Below, in pieces: positions 1 to 8,548 of a stretch of DNA of 64,000 nucleotides. The DNA lies in contig NZ_JARXVH010000005.1 of NCBI RefSeq assembly GCF_029892565.1, positions 372,001-436,000 of the forward strand. The letters are read 5' to 3'. Under the pieces are notes generated by a model, which was not told the DNA's origin, did not search any database, and saw only the letters and a list, made by a program, of their open reading frames with translations. Source of the stretch: Streptomyces pseudovenezuelae. GTDB lineage: Bacteria; Actinomycetota; Actinomycetes; Streptomycetales; Streptomycetaceae. Both the position numbers and the translations under genes were made by a program. Each line of letters starts with the position of its first letter. Position 1 is the first letter of the stretch.

Positions 1-1014
1 CGCCGCCTGACCCGCGAACTGGACACCTTCGCCGAACAGAACGCGACCACGACCCTCCCCGTCCCCATCGCCCTGAACCAACCCCCCGAGCCCCTGAAAC
101 TCGGCCCCTCCGACGACGCGGAATGGGCAGCCTTCGCCGCAGAAGCCCTCCTGAGAGCCGGCGACAACACGGCCTTGGGCGACCTCAGCAAGGAACGCCG
201 CACAAGAGCAGCCATCGACCTCACCTGGAACGCCCTCGCCGCCGAAGTAGCCGCCGCAGCAAACCGCGCCCCGGAAGTCGAATCCGCCGTCCTCCCCCTG
301 CGCGCCCGCATCTCCGTCAGGGCAGGCCTGGGCAACCTGGCCGCCGGCCTACGCCCACCCGCCACCGGCCACGACAACCCGCACTACTTCGACGACGCGG
401 CCTGCGTAAGAGCCTGCGTCCTGGCGGTAGCCCACCCCGGCGACCCCGAACGCGCCGCCGCACTGGCCGAGTTCGATGCCCGCTACACCCAGGACGGCGA
501 CGGCGTACACGGAGCAAGGGCGATGGCAGCAGCCGTATCCCTGGCCCTGACCGGGGCCGACGTAAAAACCTGCGTATCAGCGGCCCTGGCCGAACTCCCC
601 GAATCCACAGAGATCGGCCGCAACGCCCGCCACGCACTGAACCTGGCACAGAACAGCGAGAGCGCCTTCGCTCTGATCCCCCTCCTGGAACACCAAATCG
701 TCGACCACGTCTACAGCTACGGCATCGCCGCAGCCGAAACCGTCCCGGTCGCCCTGGCCCTGGCAACCGCCGCACAGGGCCGTATCGCCGAAGCGGTCCC
801 CGCCGCGGCCTGCCTCTCCCGCGTGGCCGACTCCGCCCCAGCCCTGGCCGGCGCCCTCACCGGCGCACTGAGCGGCGGCGACGCCATCCCCGCCCCCTGG
901 CGGGACGCCTGCCGCACCCTCTCCGGCTGCGCACTCCCCCGCCTCACCGGCACCGACCTGGTGGAACTCGCCGGACTCCTGGAAGCCGCACAACCGGCCC
1001 TGCCGGGTGGATGA
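1..1014 (+). CDS. ADP-ribosylglycohydrolase-like protein, 5' truncated
   Basis: The reading frame is open from the first base of the window, so the start lies outside; 337 codons are visible. The all-alpha, Ala-rich protein resembles the C-terminal part of the DraG/ADP-ribosylglycohydrolase family, which removes ADP-ribose from proteins or related small molecules. The family's C-terminal metal motif (normally GGDTDS/T followed by AGAIAGA) is degenerate here: SRVADSAP followed by ALAGALTGAL. This copy may have weak or altered catalysis, although its N-terminal motif is not visible. Its TGA overlaps the ATG of the next gene (ATGA at 1011-1014), so the two are translationally coupled. Family assignment rests partly on the two clearer neighbours. 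Confidence 0.75.
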   Translation, partial: RRLTRELDTFAEQNATTTLPVPIALNQPPEPLKLGPSDDAEWAAFAAEALLRAGDNTALGDLSKERRTRAAIDLTWNALAAEVAAAANRAPEVESAVLPLRARISVRAGLGNLAAGLRPPATGHDNPHYFDDAACVRACVLAVAHPGDPERAAALAEFDARYTQDGDGVHGARAMAAAVSLALTGADVKTCVSAALAELPESTEIGRNARHALNLAQNSESAFALIPLLEHQIVDHVYSYGIAAAETVPVALALATAAQGRIAEAVPAAACLSRVADSAPALAGALTGALSGGDAIPAPWRDACRTLSGCALPRLTGTDLVELAGLLEAAQPALPGG

Positions 1015-2210
1015 TTCGCGGCATGAAACCCAAACAACTACAAACCATCCCCAACCAACCAGAAACAACTCTTGAGGACCGAATCACCGGAGCCCTGGTG
1101 GGCGCCGCAGTCGGCGACGCCCTCGGCGGCCCCGTCGAGGGCTACTCCCCCGACCAGATCCTCGAACGCCACGGCGGCCGCGTCCACGGCATCGTCGGCC
1201 CCTGGAACGGCGACGACTGGCGCACGGCCCGCCCCATCGCCCCGTACCACAAGGGCGACGGCCACGTCACCGACGACACCTTGATGACGCACGCGCTGAT
1301 CCGCGTCTACGCAAAGGTCCGCGACCACCTGGACGCGTACGCGATCGCCGACCACCTGGTCCCCGACCTGATGACGAACCCGCGCTGGATCCCGGAGTTG
1401 GAGGCGGAGGCCCTCCCCCTGCACCGCCTCTTCCTCGCGGAGAAATGGCTGGTGGCCCGCCTCCACTACGGCCACGCAGACCCACGCGAGGCCGGCGTCG
1501 GCAACATCGTCAACTGCGGTGCCGCGATGTACATGGCCCCGGTCGGCCTGGTCAACGCGGCGAACCCGGCGGGCGCGTACGCGGAGGCCCTCGACATCGC
1601 GTCAGCCCACCAGTCGTCGTACGGCCGTGAGGCGGCGGCGGTCTTCGCCGCGGCGGTGGCTGCGGCCTGCGTGCCGGGCGCGAACCCGGATTCGGTGGTG
1701 GCCGCCTGTCTCGCCCTGGCGAAGGACGGTACCCGCACCGCCATCGAACGGGTCTGCGAAGTGGCCTCCCGTTACTCGGACTTCGAGTCGGCGCTGGTTC
1801 CACTGCGGGAGGCGGTGGCGCCGTACGACACGGTGGGCCCCGACTACCGCTCCCCCTCCCTGGATGCCCGACGCCCCTCCCGCACCCGAGCGATCGAGGA
1901 ACTCCCCGTCGCCTTGGGCATGTTGGTGCTCTCCGGCGGCGACTCCCGCCACGCGGTGCTGGGTTCGGTGAACTACGGCCGGGACTGCGACTCGATCGCG
2001 ACGATGGCGGGCGCGGTGGCCGGAGCCCTGGGTTCACCGGTCCCGCAGGACTGGTCGAAGACGGTCTCGGAGGCCAGCCGCCTGGACCTCTGGGAACCGG
2101 CGACGACCCTCACCGAGGTCACCCGCGAACTCTTCGAACGCGACATCCGCCGACGTCGGACCCACGAGGCGGCGTTCACCGAGATCGGGGGCATGAGATG
2201 TTCCGGCTGA
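1011..2210 (+). CDS. ADP-ribosylglycohydrolase family protein
   Basis: 399 aa. It has the hallmarks of an active DraG-type hydrolase: GALVGAAVGDALGGPVEG near residues 27-44, the metal-binding TDDT at 87-90, and GRDCDS at 323-328 followed by IATMAGAVAGAL. The last is the C-terminal dinuclear-metal motif with Arg and Cys in place of the usual Gly and Thr. The family binds two Mg ions and cleaves the N- or O-glycosidic bond of ADP-ribose adducts. The start is taken at the ATG overlapping the upstream stop; an ATG at 1023 is an alternative. The end overlaps the next gene by 13 nt. The substrate is unknown. This is the best-preserved of the three tandem copies. Confidence 0.88.
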   Translation: MIRGMKPKQLQTIPNQPETTLEDRITGALVGAAVGDALGGPVEGYSPDQILERHGGRVHGIVGPWNGDDWRTARPIAPYHKGDGHVTDDTLMTHALIRVYAKVRDHLDAYAIADHLVPDLMTNPRWIPELEAEALPLHRLFLAEKWLVARLHYGHADPREAGVGNIVNCGAAMYMAPVGLVNAANPAGAYAEALDIASAHQSSYGREAAAVFAAAVAAACVPGANPDSVVAACLALAKDGTRTAIERVCEVASRYSDFESALVPLREAVAPYDTVGPDYRSPSLDARRPSRTRAIEELPVALGMLVLSGGDSRHAVLGSVNYGRDCDSIATMAGAVAGALGSPVPQDWSKTVSEASRLDLWEPATTLTEVTRELFERDIRRRRTHEAAFTEIGGMRCSG

Positions 2211-3574
2211 CCTGGGTCCAGCCGGAGGACCTGCTGGGCCACGAGTTGCGCCAGGCCGTCCAGGACGGGCGCGAGCCGTCGGCGATCGCGGCACGGTGGC
2301 GGACGGCGGGAGGTCCGGAGGCACCGGCACGAGCGGGCGCGTCGCCGGAACCGGCGTCCCGCTACCTTCGGATGCTGGCCGAGGACTTGCTGGACGAACT
2401 GGCGGACCTGCCAAGCAAGTTGGCCGAGTCGGAGCCCACAGACCTCGCAAAAATCAAGGCGAGCTGCCCCAACTGGCCCGCCCCGGCCAACTGCCCCCAC
2501 CCCGCCCAAGCTGCGCCCACCCCGCTCGCCCTGGAAGCCGCCTGGCTGGGCCGAGCCATCGGCTGTCTCCTGGGCAAGCCAGTGGAAAAACTCCCCCTCA
2601 CCGCAATCCGCCACCTAGCCAAATCCACCGGCAACTGGCCCCTGACCACCTACTTCACGGCAAAGGGCGTCCCCCCGGACCTTCTCACCACCCACCCCTG
2701 GAACCGCCGCTCCGCCCCCACCTCCCTCGCCGAGAACATCGACGGCATGCCAGAGGACGACGACCTCAACTACCCCCTGTTGAACCTCCTGTTGCTGCAA
2801 CGCCACGGCAAGGACTTCACCCCCACGGACATGGCGAAGCTCTGGCTGGACGAACTCCCCGCCGGCCGCACCTTCACCGCGGAACGCATCGCCTACCGCA
2901 ACCTCCTCACCGGCATCGAACCCCCGCAGACCGCCCACCACCGCAACCCCTTCCGCGAATGGATCGGCGCCCTCATCCGCGCGGACATGCACGGCTGGAC
3001 CAACCCCGGCGGCCCCGCCGCCGCAGCGGAACAGGCCCACCGAGACGCCACCTTCACCCACACCGCCAACGGCGTCTACGCGGCGATGTTCATCGCGGCC
3101 ACCATCGCCCAGGCAACCACCGGCACCCACGACATCCACGCCTGCCTCCGCACCGGCCTCACCGTGGTCCCACCCCGCTCCCGCCTGGCCCGAGCCATCC
3201 ACCACGCGATCCAACTCGCCCGGAAACACGAGGACTTCGACACCGTCGTGGACGAACTCCACGCCGCCTACGCCCCCACCCACCACTGGGTCCACGCCAT
3301 CCCCAACACCGCCCTGATCACCGCCGCCCTCGCCCACGCGAACGGCGACTTCACCGGCTCCATCTCCCGTGCGGTGGGCGGCGGTTGGGACACCGACTCC
3401 AACGGCGCCACCGCAGGCAGCATCGCCGCCCTCCTCGCCGGCACCCCCACCGCCCTCCCCGACCACTGGACGACCCCGCTGAAGAACCGACTCGCCACCT
3501 CCGTCGGCGACTTCGACGGCACCGGCTTCGACACCCTGGCCCACCTCACCCACCGGGAGGCTTCCCGCCCATGA
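2198..3574 (+). CDS. ADP-ribosylglycohydrolase family protein, N-terminally extended
   Basis: 458 aa, longer than its neighbour because of an extra N-terminal segment of about 110 residues with a Pro/Ala-rich linker. The hydrolase core begins at AAWLGRAIGCLLGKPVEK (114-131). The position of the first metal motif reads PEDDDLNY (about 185-192) instead of the usual TDDT. The C-terminal motif GWDTDS (396-401) is canonical. Metal binding is therefore likely kept, but the first-shell ligands differ from the upstream paralogue, which suggests a different substrate. The ATG at 2198 lies inside the end of the preceding gene, and the TGA overlaps the following ATG (ATGA at 3571), so it sits in the middle of a coupled operon. 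Confidence 0.87.
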   Translation: MFRLTWVQPEDLLGHELRQAVQDGREPSAIAARWRTAGGPEAPARAGASPEPASRYLRMLAEDLLDELADLPSKLAESEPTDLAKIKASCPNWPAPANCPHPAQAAPTPLALEAAWLGRAIGCLLGKPVEKLPLTAIRHLAKSTGNWPLTTYFTAKGVPPDLLTTHPWNRRSAPTSLAENIDGMPEDDDLNYPLLNLLLLQRHGKDFTPTDMAKLWLDELPAGRTFTAERIAYRNLLTGIEPPQTAHHRNPFREWIGALIRADMHGWTNPGGPAAAAEQAHRDATFTHTANGVYAAMFIAATIAQATTGTHDIHACLRTGLTVVPPRSRLARAIHHAIQLARKHEDFDTVVDELHAAYAPTHHWVHAIPNTALITAALAHANGDFTGSISRAVGGGWDTDSNGATAGSIAALLAGTPTALPDHWTTPLKNRLATSVGDFDGTGFDTLAHLTHREASRP

Positions 3575-4464
3575 CCCACATCGTCGTACTGGGCAGCACG
3601 AACATGAACCTGGTCGCCTACGTCGACAAGGCGCCGGAGCGCGGAGAGACCGTGACGGGACGGGAGTTCCGTACGATCCCCGGCGGCAAGGGCGCCAACC
3701 AGGCGATCGCCGCCGCCCGCGCGGGCGCCATCGTGACGATGATCGGCGCCGTCGGAAACGACGCGTACGGCACCCAACTCCGCTCCGCCCTCGAACACTC
3801 CGGCGTCGACACCGACCTCCTGCGCACGATCGACACCCCCTCCGGCACCGCCCACATCGTCGTGGACGACGAGGGCGGCAACGCGATCGTGGTGATCCCC
3901 GGCGCCAACGGCACCGTCGACCACCTCGCCCCCGGCGACGAGGCCCTCATCGCCACCGCCGACGCCCTGCTCCTGCAGTTGGAGATCCCGCTCGCGGCGG
4001 TGGTCGCGGGCGCGCAGGCGGCCCGCGCGCACGGCGTCCGGACGATCCTCACCCCCGCCCCGGCCCAGCCACTCCCATCCGAACTCCTCGCCGCCGTCGA
4101 CCTGTTGGTGCCCAACGAGCACGAGGCCACCACCCTCACCGGCCTCGCCGACCCGATCGCCGCGGCCACCGCCCTGCTCGACAGCGTGCCGGCGGCCGTC
4201 GTCACCCTCGGCCCGGCGGGCAGCCTCTACGTCGCCCGGGGCGCCGAACCCCTCGCCGTCCCCGCACCCGAGGTGACCGCCGTCGACTCGACCGGCGCCG
4301 GCGACACCTACGTAGGCGCCCTCGCGGTGGCCCTCGCCGAGGAGCGGCCGATCCGGGAGGCACTCAAGTGGGCAGCGGCGGCAGCCGCGTTGTCGGTGCA
4401 GCGGGCGGGCGCGTCGGCGTCGATGCCGTACCGCTCCGAGATCGAGGCGGGCTACGCCTCATGA
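3571..4464 (+). CDS. Ribokinase-like PfkB-family sugar kinase
   Basis: 297 aa, normal length for a ribokinase. The N-terminal family signature PGGKGANQA is at 37-45 and the C-terminal ATP-binding/catalytic DSTGAGD ends with the catalytic base Asp at about 245. These kinases phosphorylate ribose or nucleosides at the 5-hydroxyl. Coupling by ATGA overlaps to three ADP-ribosylglycohydrolases upstream suggests, as inference, that it phosphorylates a ribosyl product released by them. It could equally be a deoxyribose or nucleoside kinase, and the sequence alone does not settle which. Confidence 0.9.
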   Translation: MTHIVVLGSTNMNLVAYVDKAPERGETVTGREFRTIPGGKGANQAIAAARAGAIVTMIGAVGNDAYGTQLRSALEHSGVDTDLLRTIDTPSGTAHIVVDDEGGNAIVVIPGANGTVDHLAPGDEALIATADALLLQLEIPLAAVVAGAQAARAHGVRTILTPAPAQPLPSELLAAVDLLVPNEHEATTLTGLADPIAAATALLDSVPAAVVTLGPAGSLYVARGAEPLAVPAPEVTAVDSTGAGDTYVGALAVALAEERPIREALKWAAAAAALSVQRAGASASMPYRSEIEAGYAS

Positions 4465-5717
4465 ACACCGAGAGCACTGAGAGCACTGGGAACATTGGGA
4501 GCACCAGAACGATGACCGATACCCCCATGACCACTCCCCCACTGACCGGCCTGCGCGTCCTCGACCTCGCCACCCTCTTCGCCGGCCCGCTCGCCGCCAC
4601 CCTGCTCGGCGACTTCGGCGCCGAGGTGGTCAAGATCGAGCACCCGGCGAAACCCGACCCCTCGCGCGGCCACGGCCCGTCCAAGGACGGCGTGGGCCTG
4701 TGGTGGAAGCTGCTGGGCCGCAACAAGCGCACGATCACCCTGGATCTGTCCAAGCCCGGCGGCCGGGACACGCTCCTGCGCCTGGCCGCCACAGCCGACG
4801 TGATCATCGAGAACTTCCGCCCCGGCACCCTGGAGAAATGGGACCTCGGCTGGGACGAACTGTCCGCCGCCAACCCCCGGTTGATCCTCACGCGGGTCAC
4901 CGGCTTCGGGCAGTTCGGCCCCTACGCGCACCGCCCCGGTTTCGGCACCCTCGCCGAGGCGCTGAGCGGGTTCGCCGCGATCACCGGCGAACCGGACGCG
5001 CCCCCGACGCTCCCGCCGTTCGGCCTCGCCGACTCGATCGCCGGCCTGGCGACGGCGTACGCCGTGATGACCGCGCTCACCGCCCGCGACCGCACCGGCG
5101 AGGGCCAGGTCGTCGACATGGCGATCATCGAGCCGATCCTCACCGTGCTGGGCCCGCAGCCCCTCTGGTACGACCAGCTCGGCCACGTCCAGCCCCGCAC
5201 CGGCAACCGGTCCGTCAACAACGCCCCGCGCGGCACCTACCGCACCGCCGACGGCAGTTGGGTCGCCGTCTCGACCTCCGCCCAGTCGATCGCCGAGCGG
5301 GTGCTGCGCCTGGTGGGACGACCGGAGCTGATCGACGAACCGTGGTTCGCGACGGGCGAGGGGCGGGCCGGGCACGCCGACCTGCTCGACGAGGCCGTCG
5401 GCGGCTGGATCGCGGAGCGCCCCCGCGACGAGGTGCTCGCGGCCTTCGAGAAGGCGGAGGCCGCGGTCGCCCCGATCCAGGACGTACGGGACGTGATGAC
5501 GGACCCGCAGTACGCGGCACTCGACACGATCACCACGATCGACGACCCCGAACTGGGCCCCCTGCGCATGCAGAACGTCCTCTTCCGCCTCTCCGCCACC
5601 CCCGGCGCGATCCGCTGGGCGGGCCGCCCGCACGGCGCGGACACCGACGAGGTCCTGACCGACCTGGGCCTGACCCCGGCCGAACTGACCGCCCTGCGCG
5701 CGGCGGGCGCCGTATGA
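4461..5717 (+). CDS. CaiB/BaiF (family III) CoA-transferase
   Basis: 418 aa from the ATG overlapping the kinase stop (ATGA). The family fold is recognised from LRVLDLATLFAGPLAATLLG, followed by DFGAEVVKIEHP, NKRTITLDLSKPGG, IENFRPGTLEKWDLG, and GEGQVVDMAI near the active-site Asp region. Family III enzymes move CoA between carboxylic acids through an aspartyl-CoA intermediate. The first 17 codons are low complexity and come from four imperfect 9-bp repeats (4470-4505). An ATG at 4512, 10 nt after GGGAG, may be the true start, giving 401 aa. Followed by a CitE-like lyase with a 4-nt overlap; this pairing is common in pathways that activate and then split a hydroxy acid such as malate or citramalate. 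Confidence 0.9.
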   Translation: MNTESTESTGNIGSTRTMTDTPMTTPPLTGLRVLDLATLFAGPLAATLLGDFGAEVVKIEHPAKPDPSRGHGPSKDGVGLWWKLLGRNKRTITLDLSKPGGRDTLLRLAATADVIIENFRPGTLEKWDLGWDELSAANPRLILTRVTGFGQFGPYAHRPGFGTLAEALSGFAAITGEPDAPPTLPPFGLADSIAGLATAYAVMTALTARDRTGEGQVVDMAIIEPILTVLGPQPLWYDQLGHVQPRTGNRSVNNAPRGTYRTADGSWVAVSTSAQSIAERVLRLVGRPELIDEPWFATGEGRAGHADLLDEAVGGWIAERPRDEVLAAFEKAEAAVAPIQDVRDVMTDPQYAALDTITTIDDPELGPLRMQNVLFRLSATPGAIRWAGRPHGADTDEVLTDLGLTPAELTALRAAGAV

Positions 5718-6559
5718 CCACGAGCCCGGTGAACACGACCCCGCTGACCTGGCTCTACGCCCCCGGCGACCGCCCGCACGTGGTGGCCAAGGCGCTCGCC
5801 TCCGGCGCCGACGTGATCGTGGTCGACCTGGAGGACGCGGTCGCCCCGGACCGCAAGGAGTACGCCCGCACCGCCACCGCCGAACTCCTCACCGAACCGC
5901 AGCCCGTCCCCGTCCACGTCCGCGTGAACGCCCTCGACGGCCCACTCGCGGCCCAGGACCTCGCGGCGCTGGGCGCACTTCCCGGCCTCTCCGGCCTGCG
6001 CCTCCCGAAGGTGACGTCCGCGGCGCAGGTGATCGGCATCGCGGAGGCCACGGCCCCCGCCGAGGGAGGCGCGCCCCCGCTCCACGCCCTCCTGGAATCG
6101 GCCCTCGGCATCGAACACGCCCACGCCATCGCCACCGCCCACCCCGCGCTGCGCGGTATCGCGCTGGGCGAGGCGGATCTACGGGCCGACCTGGGCGTAC
6201 GCGAGGACGCGGGCCTCGACTGGTGCCGCTCCCGGGTCGTGGTGGCCGCACGGGCGGCAGCCCTGCCCCCGCCACCCCAGTCGGTCCACCTGGACGTCCG
6301 TGACCTGGCGGGCCTGGCCGCCTCCTGCGCACACGGCCGCGCCCTGGGTTTCCTGGGCCGGGCCGCCATCCATCCCCGTCAACTCCCGGTCATCGAACGG
6401 GCCTATCTGCCCACGGAACGGGAGATCGAGGAGGCGGAGACCATCGTGAAGGCCGCGATGACAGAACAGGGCGCTCAGGCGCTGCCGGACGGGAGGTTCA
6501 TCGACGCGGCGGTGGTGACAGCGGCACACTGCACGCTGTCACTCGCCCGCCGCCGTTAG
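5714..6559 (+). CDS. HpcH/HpaI aldolase / CitE-like acyl-CoA lyase
   Basis: 281 aa. A TIM-barrel lyase of the citrate lyase beta-subunit-like family: VVDLEDAVAPDRK (37-49) carries the CoA/metal-site DLEDAV, Glu128 in LHALLESALG and Asp in GEADLRADLG are the expected Mg ligands. Members cleave citryl-, malyl- or citramalyl-CoA to acetyl-CoA plus an oxoacid. No citrate lyase alpha or gamma subunits are nearby, so a stand-alone malyl- or citramalyl-CoA lyase is more likely than citrate lyase. Coupled to the CoA-transferase by ATGA at 5714, and last gene of the six-gene run, which converges on lgt. Confidence 0.88.
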   Translation: MTTSPVNTTPLTWLYAPGDRPHVVAKALASGADVIVVDLEDAVAPDRKEYARTATAELLTEPQPVPVHVRVNALDGPLAAQDLAALGALPGLSGLRLPKVTSAAQVIGIAEATAPAEGGAPPLHALLESALGIEHAHAIATAHPALRGIALGEADLRADLGVREDAGLDWCRSRVVVAARAAALPPPPQSVHLDVRDLAGLAASCAHGRALGFLGRAAIHPRQLPVIERAYLPTEREIEEAETIVKAAMTEQGAQALPDGRFIDAAVVTAAHCTLSLARRR

Positions 6560-6587
6560 TGCCCGTGCCCCGAAAGGCACCGGCCCG

Positions 6588-7571
6588 TCAGCTCTTCTTG
6601 GCCGACTCGGCCCCGTCCTTGGCGTCTTCCTCGGATTCGGATTTCTCCGGCTCCTCGGCGGCTTTCTCCTTCGCCTCCGGGGAGTCGCCCTCATCAGCGG
6701 CGCCGGCCTTCTCGTCTCCGTCGGCCTTCTCGTCCCCGTCGGTCTCCTCGGCGGAGACACCCGGCTCGACGACCTCCTCGCGCCCGGGCCGCTTCTTCGC
6801 CGAGATCACGAAGTACGTGACCGCGAGCAGGAAGACGACCAGCGCGGTCCAGTCGTTCAGCCGCAGGCCCAGGATGTGGTGGGCGTCGTCGACACGCAGG
6901 TACTCGATCCACGCCCGGCCCACGCAGTACGAGGCGACGTACAGCGCGAACGCCCGCCCGTGTCCGAGCTTGAAGCGCCGGTCGGCCCAGATGACCAGGA
7001 AGGCGACGCCGACACACCACAGGGACTCGTAGAGGAAGGTCGGCTGGTAGGTGCCCGGCACCCGGCCGTCCGTCGAGGACGTGATCTTCACGGCCCAAGG
7101 CAGATCCGTCGCCTTGCCGTACAGCTCCTGGTTGAACCAGTTGCCCCAGCGGCCGATCGCCTGCGCGAGGGCGATGCCGGGTGCGAGGGCGTCGGCGTAC
7201 GCGGGCAGCGGAATGCCCCGGCGCCGGCAGCCGATCCAGGCGCCCAGCGCGCCGAGGGCGATCGCGCCCCAGATTCCGAGGCCGCCCTCCCACACCTTGA
7301 AGGCGTCCACCCAGTCACGGCCCTCGCTGAAGTACAGCTCGTAGTCCGTGATCACGTGGTAGAGGCGACCGCCGACCAGGCCGAACGGCACGGCCCAGAC
7401 CGCGATGTCGGCCACCGTGCCGGCCCGCCCGCCGCGGGCGATCCAGCGTTTGTTGCCGAGCCAGACCCCGACGAAGACGCCGATGATGATGCAGAACGCG
7501 TAGCCGCGCAGCGGAATGGGGCCGAGGTACAGCACCCCGCGCGACGGGCTGGGAATGAAGGCAAGTTCCAT
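6588..7571 (-). CDS. lgt: Prolipoprotein diacylglyceryl transferase
   Basis: 327 aa polytopic membrane enzyme that transfers diacylglyceryl from phosphatidylglycerol to the lipobox Cys of prolipoproteins, the first step of lipoprotein maturation. It has IPLRGYAFCIIIG near the N-terminus, WEGGLGIWGA, and the family signature GRWGNWFNQELYG with the essential Arg and Asn. After the last membrane segment there is a tail of about 70 residues that is very acidic and Glu/Lys/Ala-rich, typical of Streptomyces Lgt and not part of the catalytic core. The start MELAFIPSPS is chosen because it matches the family; the frame is open 36 nt further up. The second lipoprotein enzyme, lspA, is also in this window. 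Confidence 0.95.
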   Translation of the reverse strand: MELAFIPSPSRGVLYLGPIPLRGYAFCIIIGVFVGVWLGNKRWIARGGRAGTVADIAVWAVPFGLVGGRLYHVITDYELYFSEGRDWVDAFKVWEGGLGIWGAIALGALGAWIGCRRRGIPLPAYADALAPGIALAQAIGRWGNWFNQELYGKATDLPWAVKITSSTDGRVPGTYQPTFLYESLWCVGVAFLVIWADRRFKLGHGRAFALYVASYCVGRAWIEYLRVDDAHHILGLRLNDWTALVVFLLAVTYFVISAKKRPGREEVVEPGVSAEETDGDEKADGDEKAGAADEGDSPEAKEKAAEEPEKSESEEDAKDGAESAKKS

Positions 7572-7653
7572 GGCAGGGTCGACGCTACCGTGCCGGACCG
7601 GGCGCACGACGGGCGGTCCGGCTACGGGTCCATAACAGGGTTGTGAGGATCCC

Positions 7654-8430
7654 TTACCCCTTGTTGGCCTCCTGCACCTGCTGCTTCAGCTTCGCCGGGG
7701 TCATCGACTGGTCCTGGTAGATGTTCTTGCCGTTCAGCAGGACGGTCGGCGTGCCGGTGAAACCGCCGCTCGAGAAGGCCTGCGCGGACTTCGCGACCCA
7801 GCTGTTGTGCGTGCCGTCCTCGACGCAGGTGCGGAACGTCGCCGTGTCGAGTCCCTCGACCTTGCCCGCCAGCTCGATCAGCTTGGTGTTCTTGGCGTAG
7901 GCGTCGTCGGTCTCCGCCGGCTGGTTCTCGTACAACGTGTCGTGGTAGTCGCGGTACTTTCCGGCGTCCTGGGCGCAGGCCGCCGCGTTGGCCGCGTTGC
8001 GCGAGCCGGTGCCGCCCAGGTTGCCGTCGATGATCGTGACCAGGTGGTACTCGACCCTCAACTCGCCGGAGTCCGTCAGCTCGTGGATCGTCGAGCGGTA
8101 CGCCGACTCGAAGGCCTTGCAGGCGGGGCAGCGGAAGTCCTCCCACACCGTGAGCGTCGTCTTGGCGCCGTCCTTGCCGACCGGGATCGCGAGGCTGTCC
8201 TTGCCCTGCGCCCCGGAGGGGGCCACGACCGGGCCGGCGGACTTGCTGCCGTCGTCCTTGCCCGAGTTGGCGGCGACCACGCCGATCACCGCCGCCAGAC
8301 CCAGGACGCAGACGACGCTCGCGCCCACGATCAGCGTCCGCCGTCGCCTCTCCCCGGCCTTCTGCTTCTCACGCTCGACCGCCAACCGCTCGCGAGCGGT
8401 GCGCTTTCCGTCACGGTTCTTCTCACTCAC
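7654..8430 (-). CDS. Membrane-anchored DsbA-like thioredoxin-fold protein
   Basis: 258 aa, GTG start. A charged cytoplasmic N-terminus of about 31 residues and one membrane segment (32-54) are followed by an extracytoplasmic thioredoxin domain with the redox motif CPAC at 101-104. The cis-Pro loop reads FTGTPTVLL. This is the DsbA_4/DSBA-like layout, predicted to form or isomerise disulfides in exported proteins, or to act as a thiol reductant. It shares the segment DGNLGGxGSxNA with the second DsbA-like protein at 36895, so the two are paralogues. It lies between the trp terminator and lgt and is probably transcribed with lgt. Confidence 0.9.
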   Translation of the reverse strand: MSEKNRDGKRTARERLAVEREKQKAGERRRRTLIVGASVVCVLGLAAVIGVVAANSGKDDGSKSAGPVVAPSGAQGKDSLAIPVGKDGAKTTLTVWEDFRCPACKAFESAYRSTIHELTDSGELRVEYHLVTIIDGNLGGTGSRNAANAAACAQDAGKYRDYHDTLYENQPAETDDAYAKNTKLIELAGKVEGLDTATFRTCVEDGTHNSWVAKSAQAFSSGGFTGTPTVLLNGKNIYQDQSMTPAKLKQQVQEANKG

Positions 8431-8444
8431 ACCCCCAGAACGAA

Positions 8445-8471
8445 CCGGGGAGGCGCAGCGCGCCTCCCCGG
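8445..8471 (-). terminator. Terminator hairpin after trpA
   Basis: Perfect 12-bp inverted repeat CCGGGGAGGCGC, loop AGC, GCGCCTCCCCGG, about 80 nt beyond the trpA stop and before the DsbA-like gene. There is no U-tract, as is usual in Streptomyces. It most likely ends the trpCMBA transcript. Confidence 0.7.
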
Positions 8472-8548
8472 TCCCAGCTCCACCCGTTCGAGTGACTGCC
8501 TGTTCTGTTACGAGCGTTCAGGCGCGCGTGTCGACGCCCACACGCTGT

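Noticed and set aside
123..1010. N-terminal extension of the second hydrolase
   Set aside because: The extension is Arg/Pro-rich shadow sequence of the first gene; homology begins only after 1011.
6565..6580. Terminator between the CitE-like gene and lgt
   Set aside because: GTGCC / GGCAC is too short to support a call, although the convergent setting would suit one.
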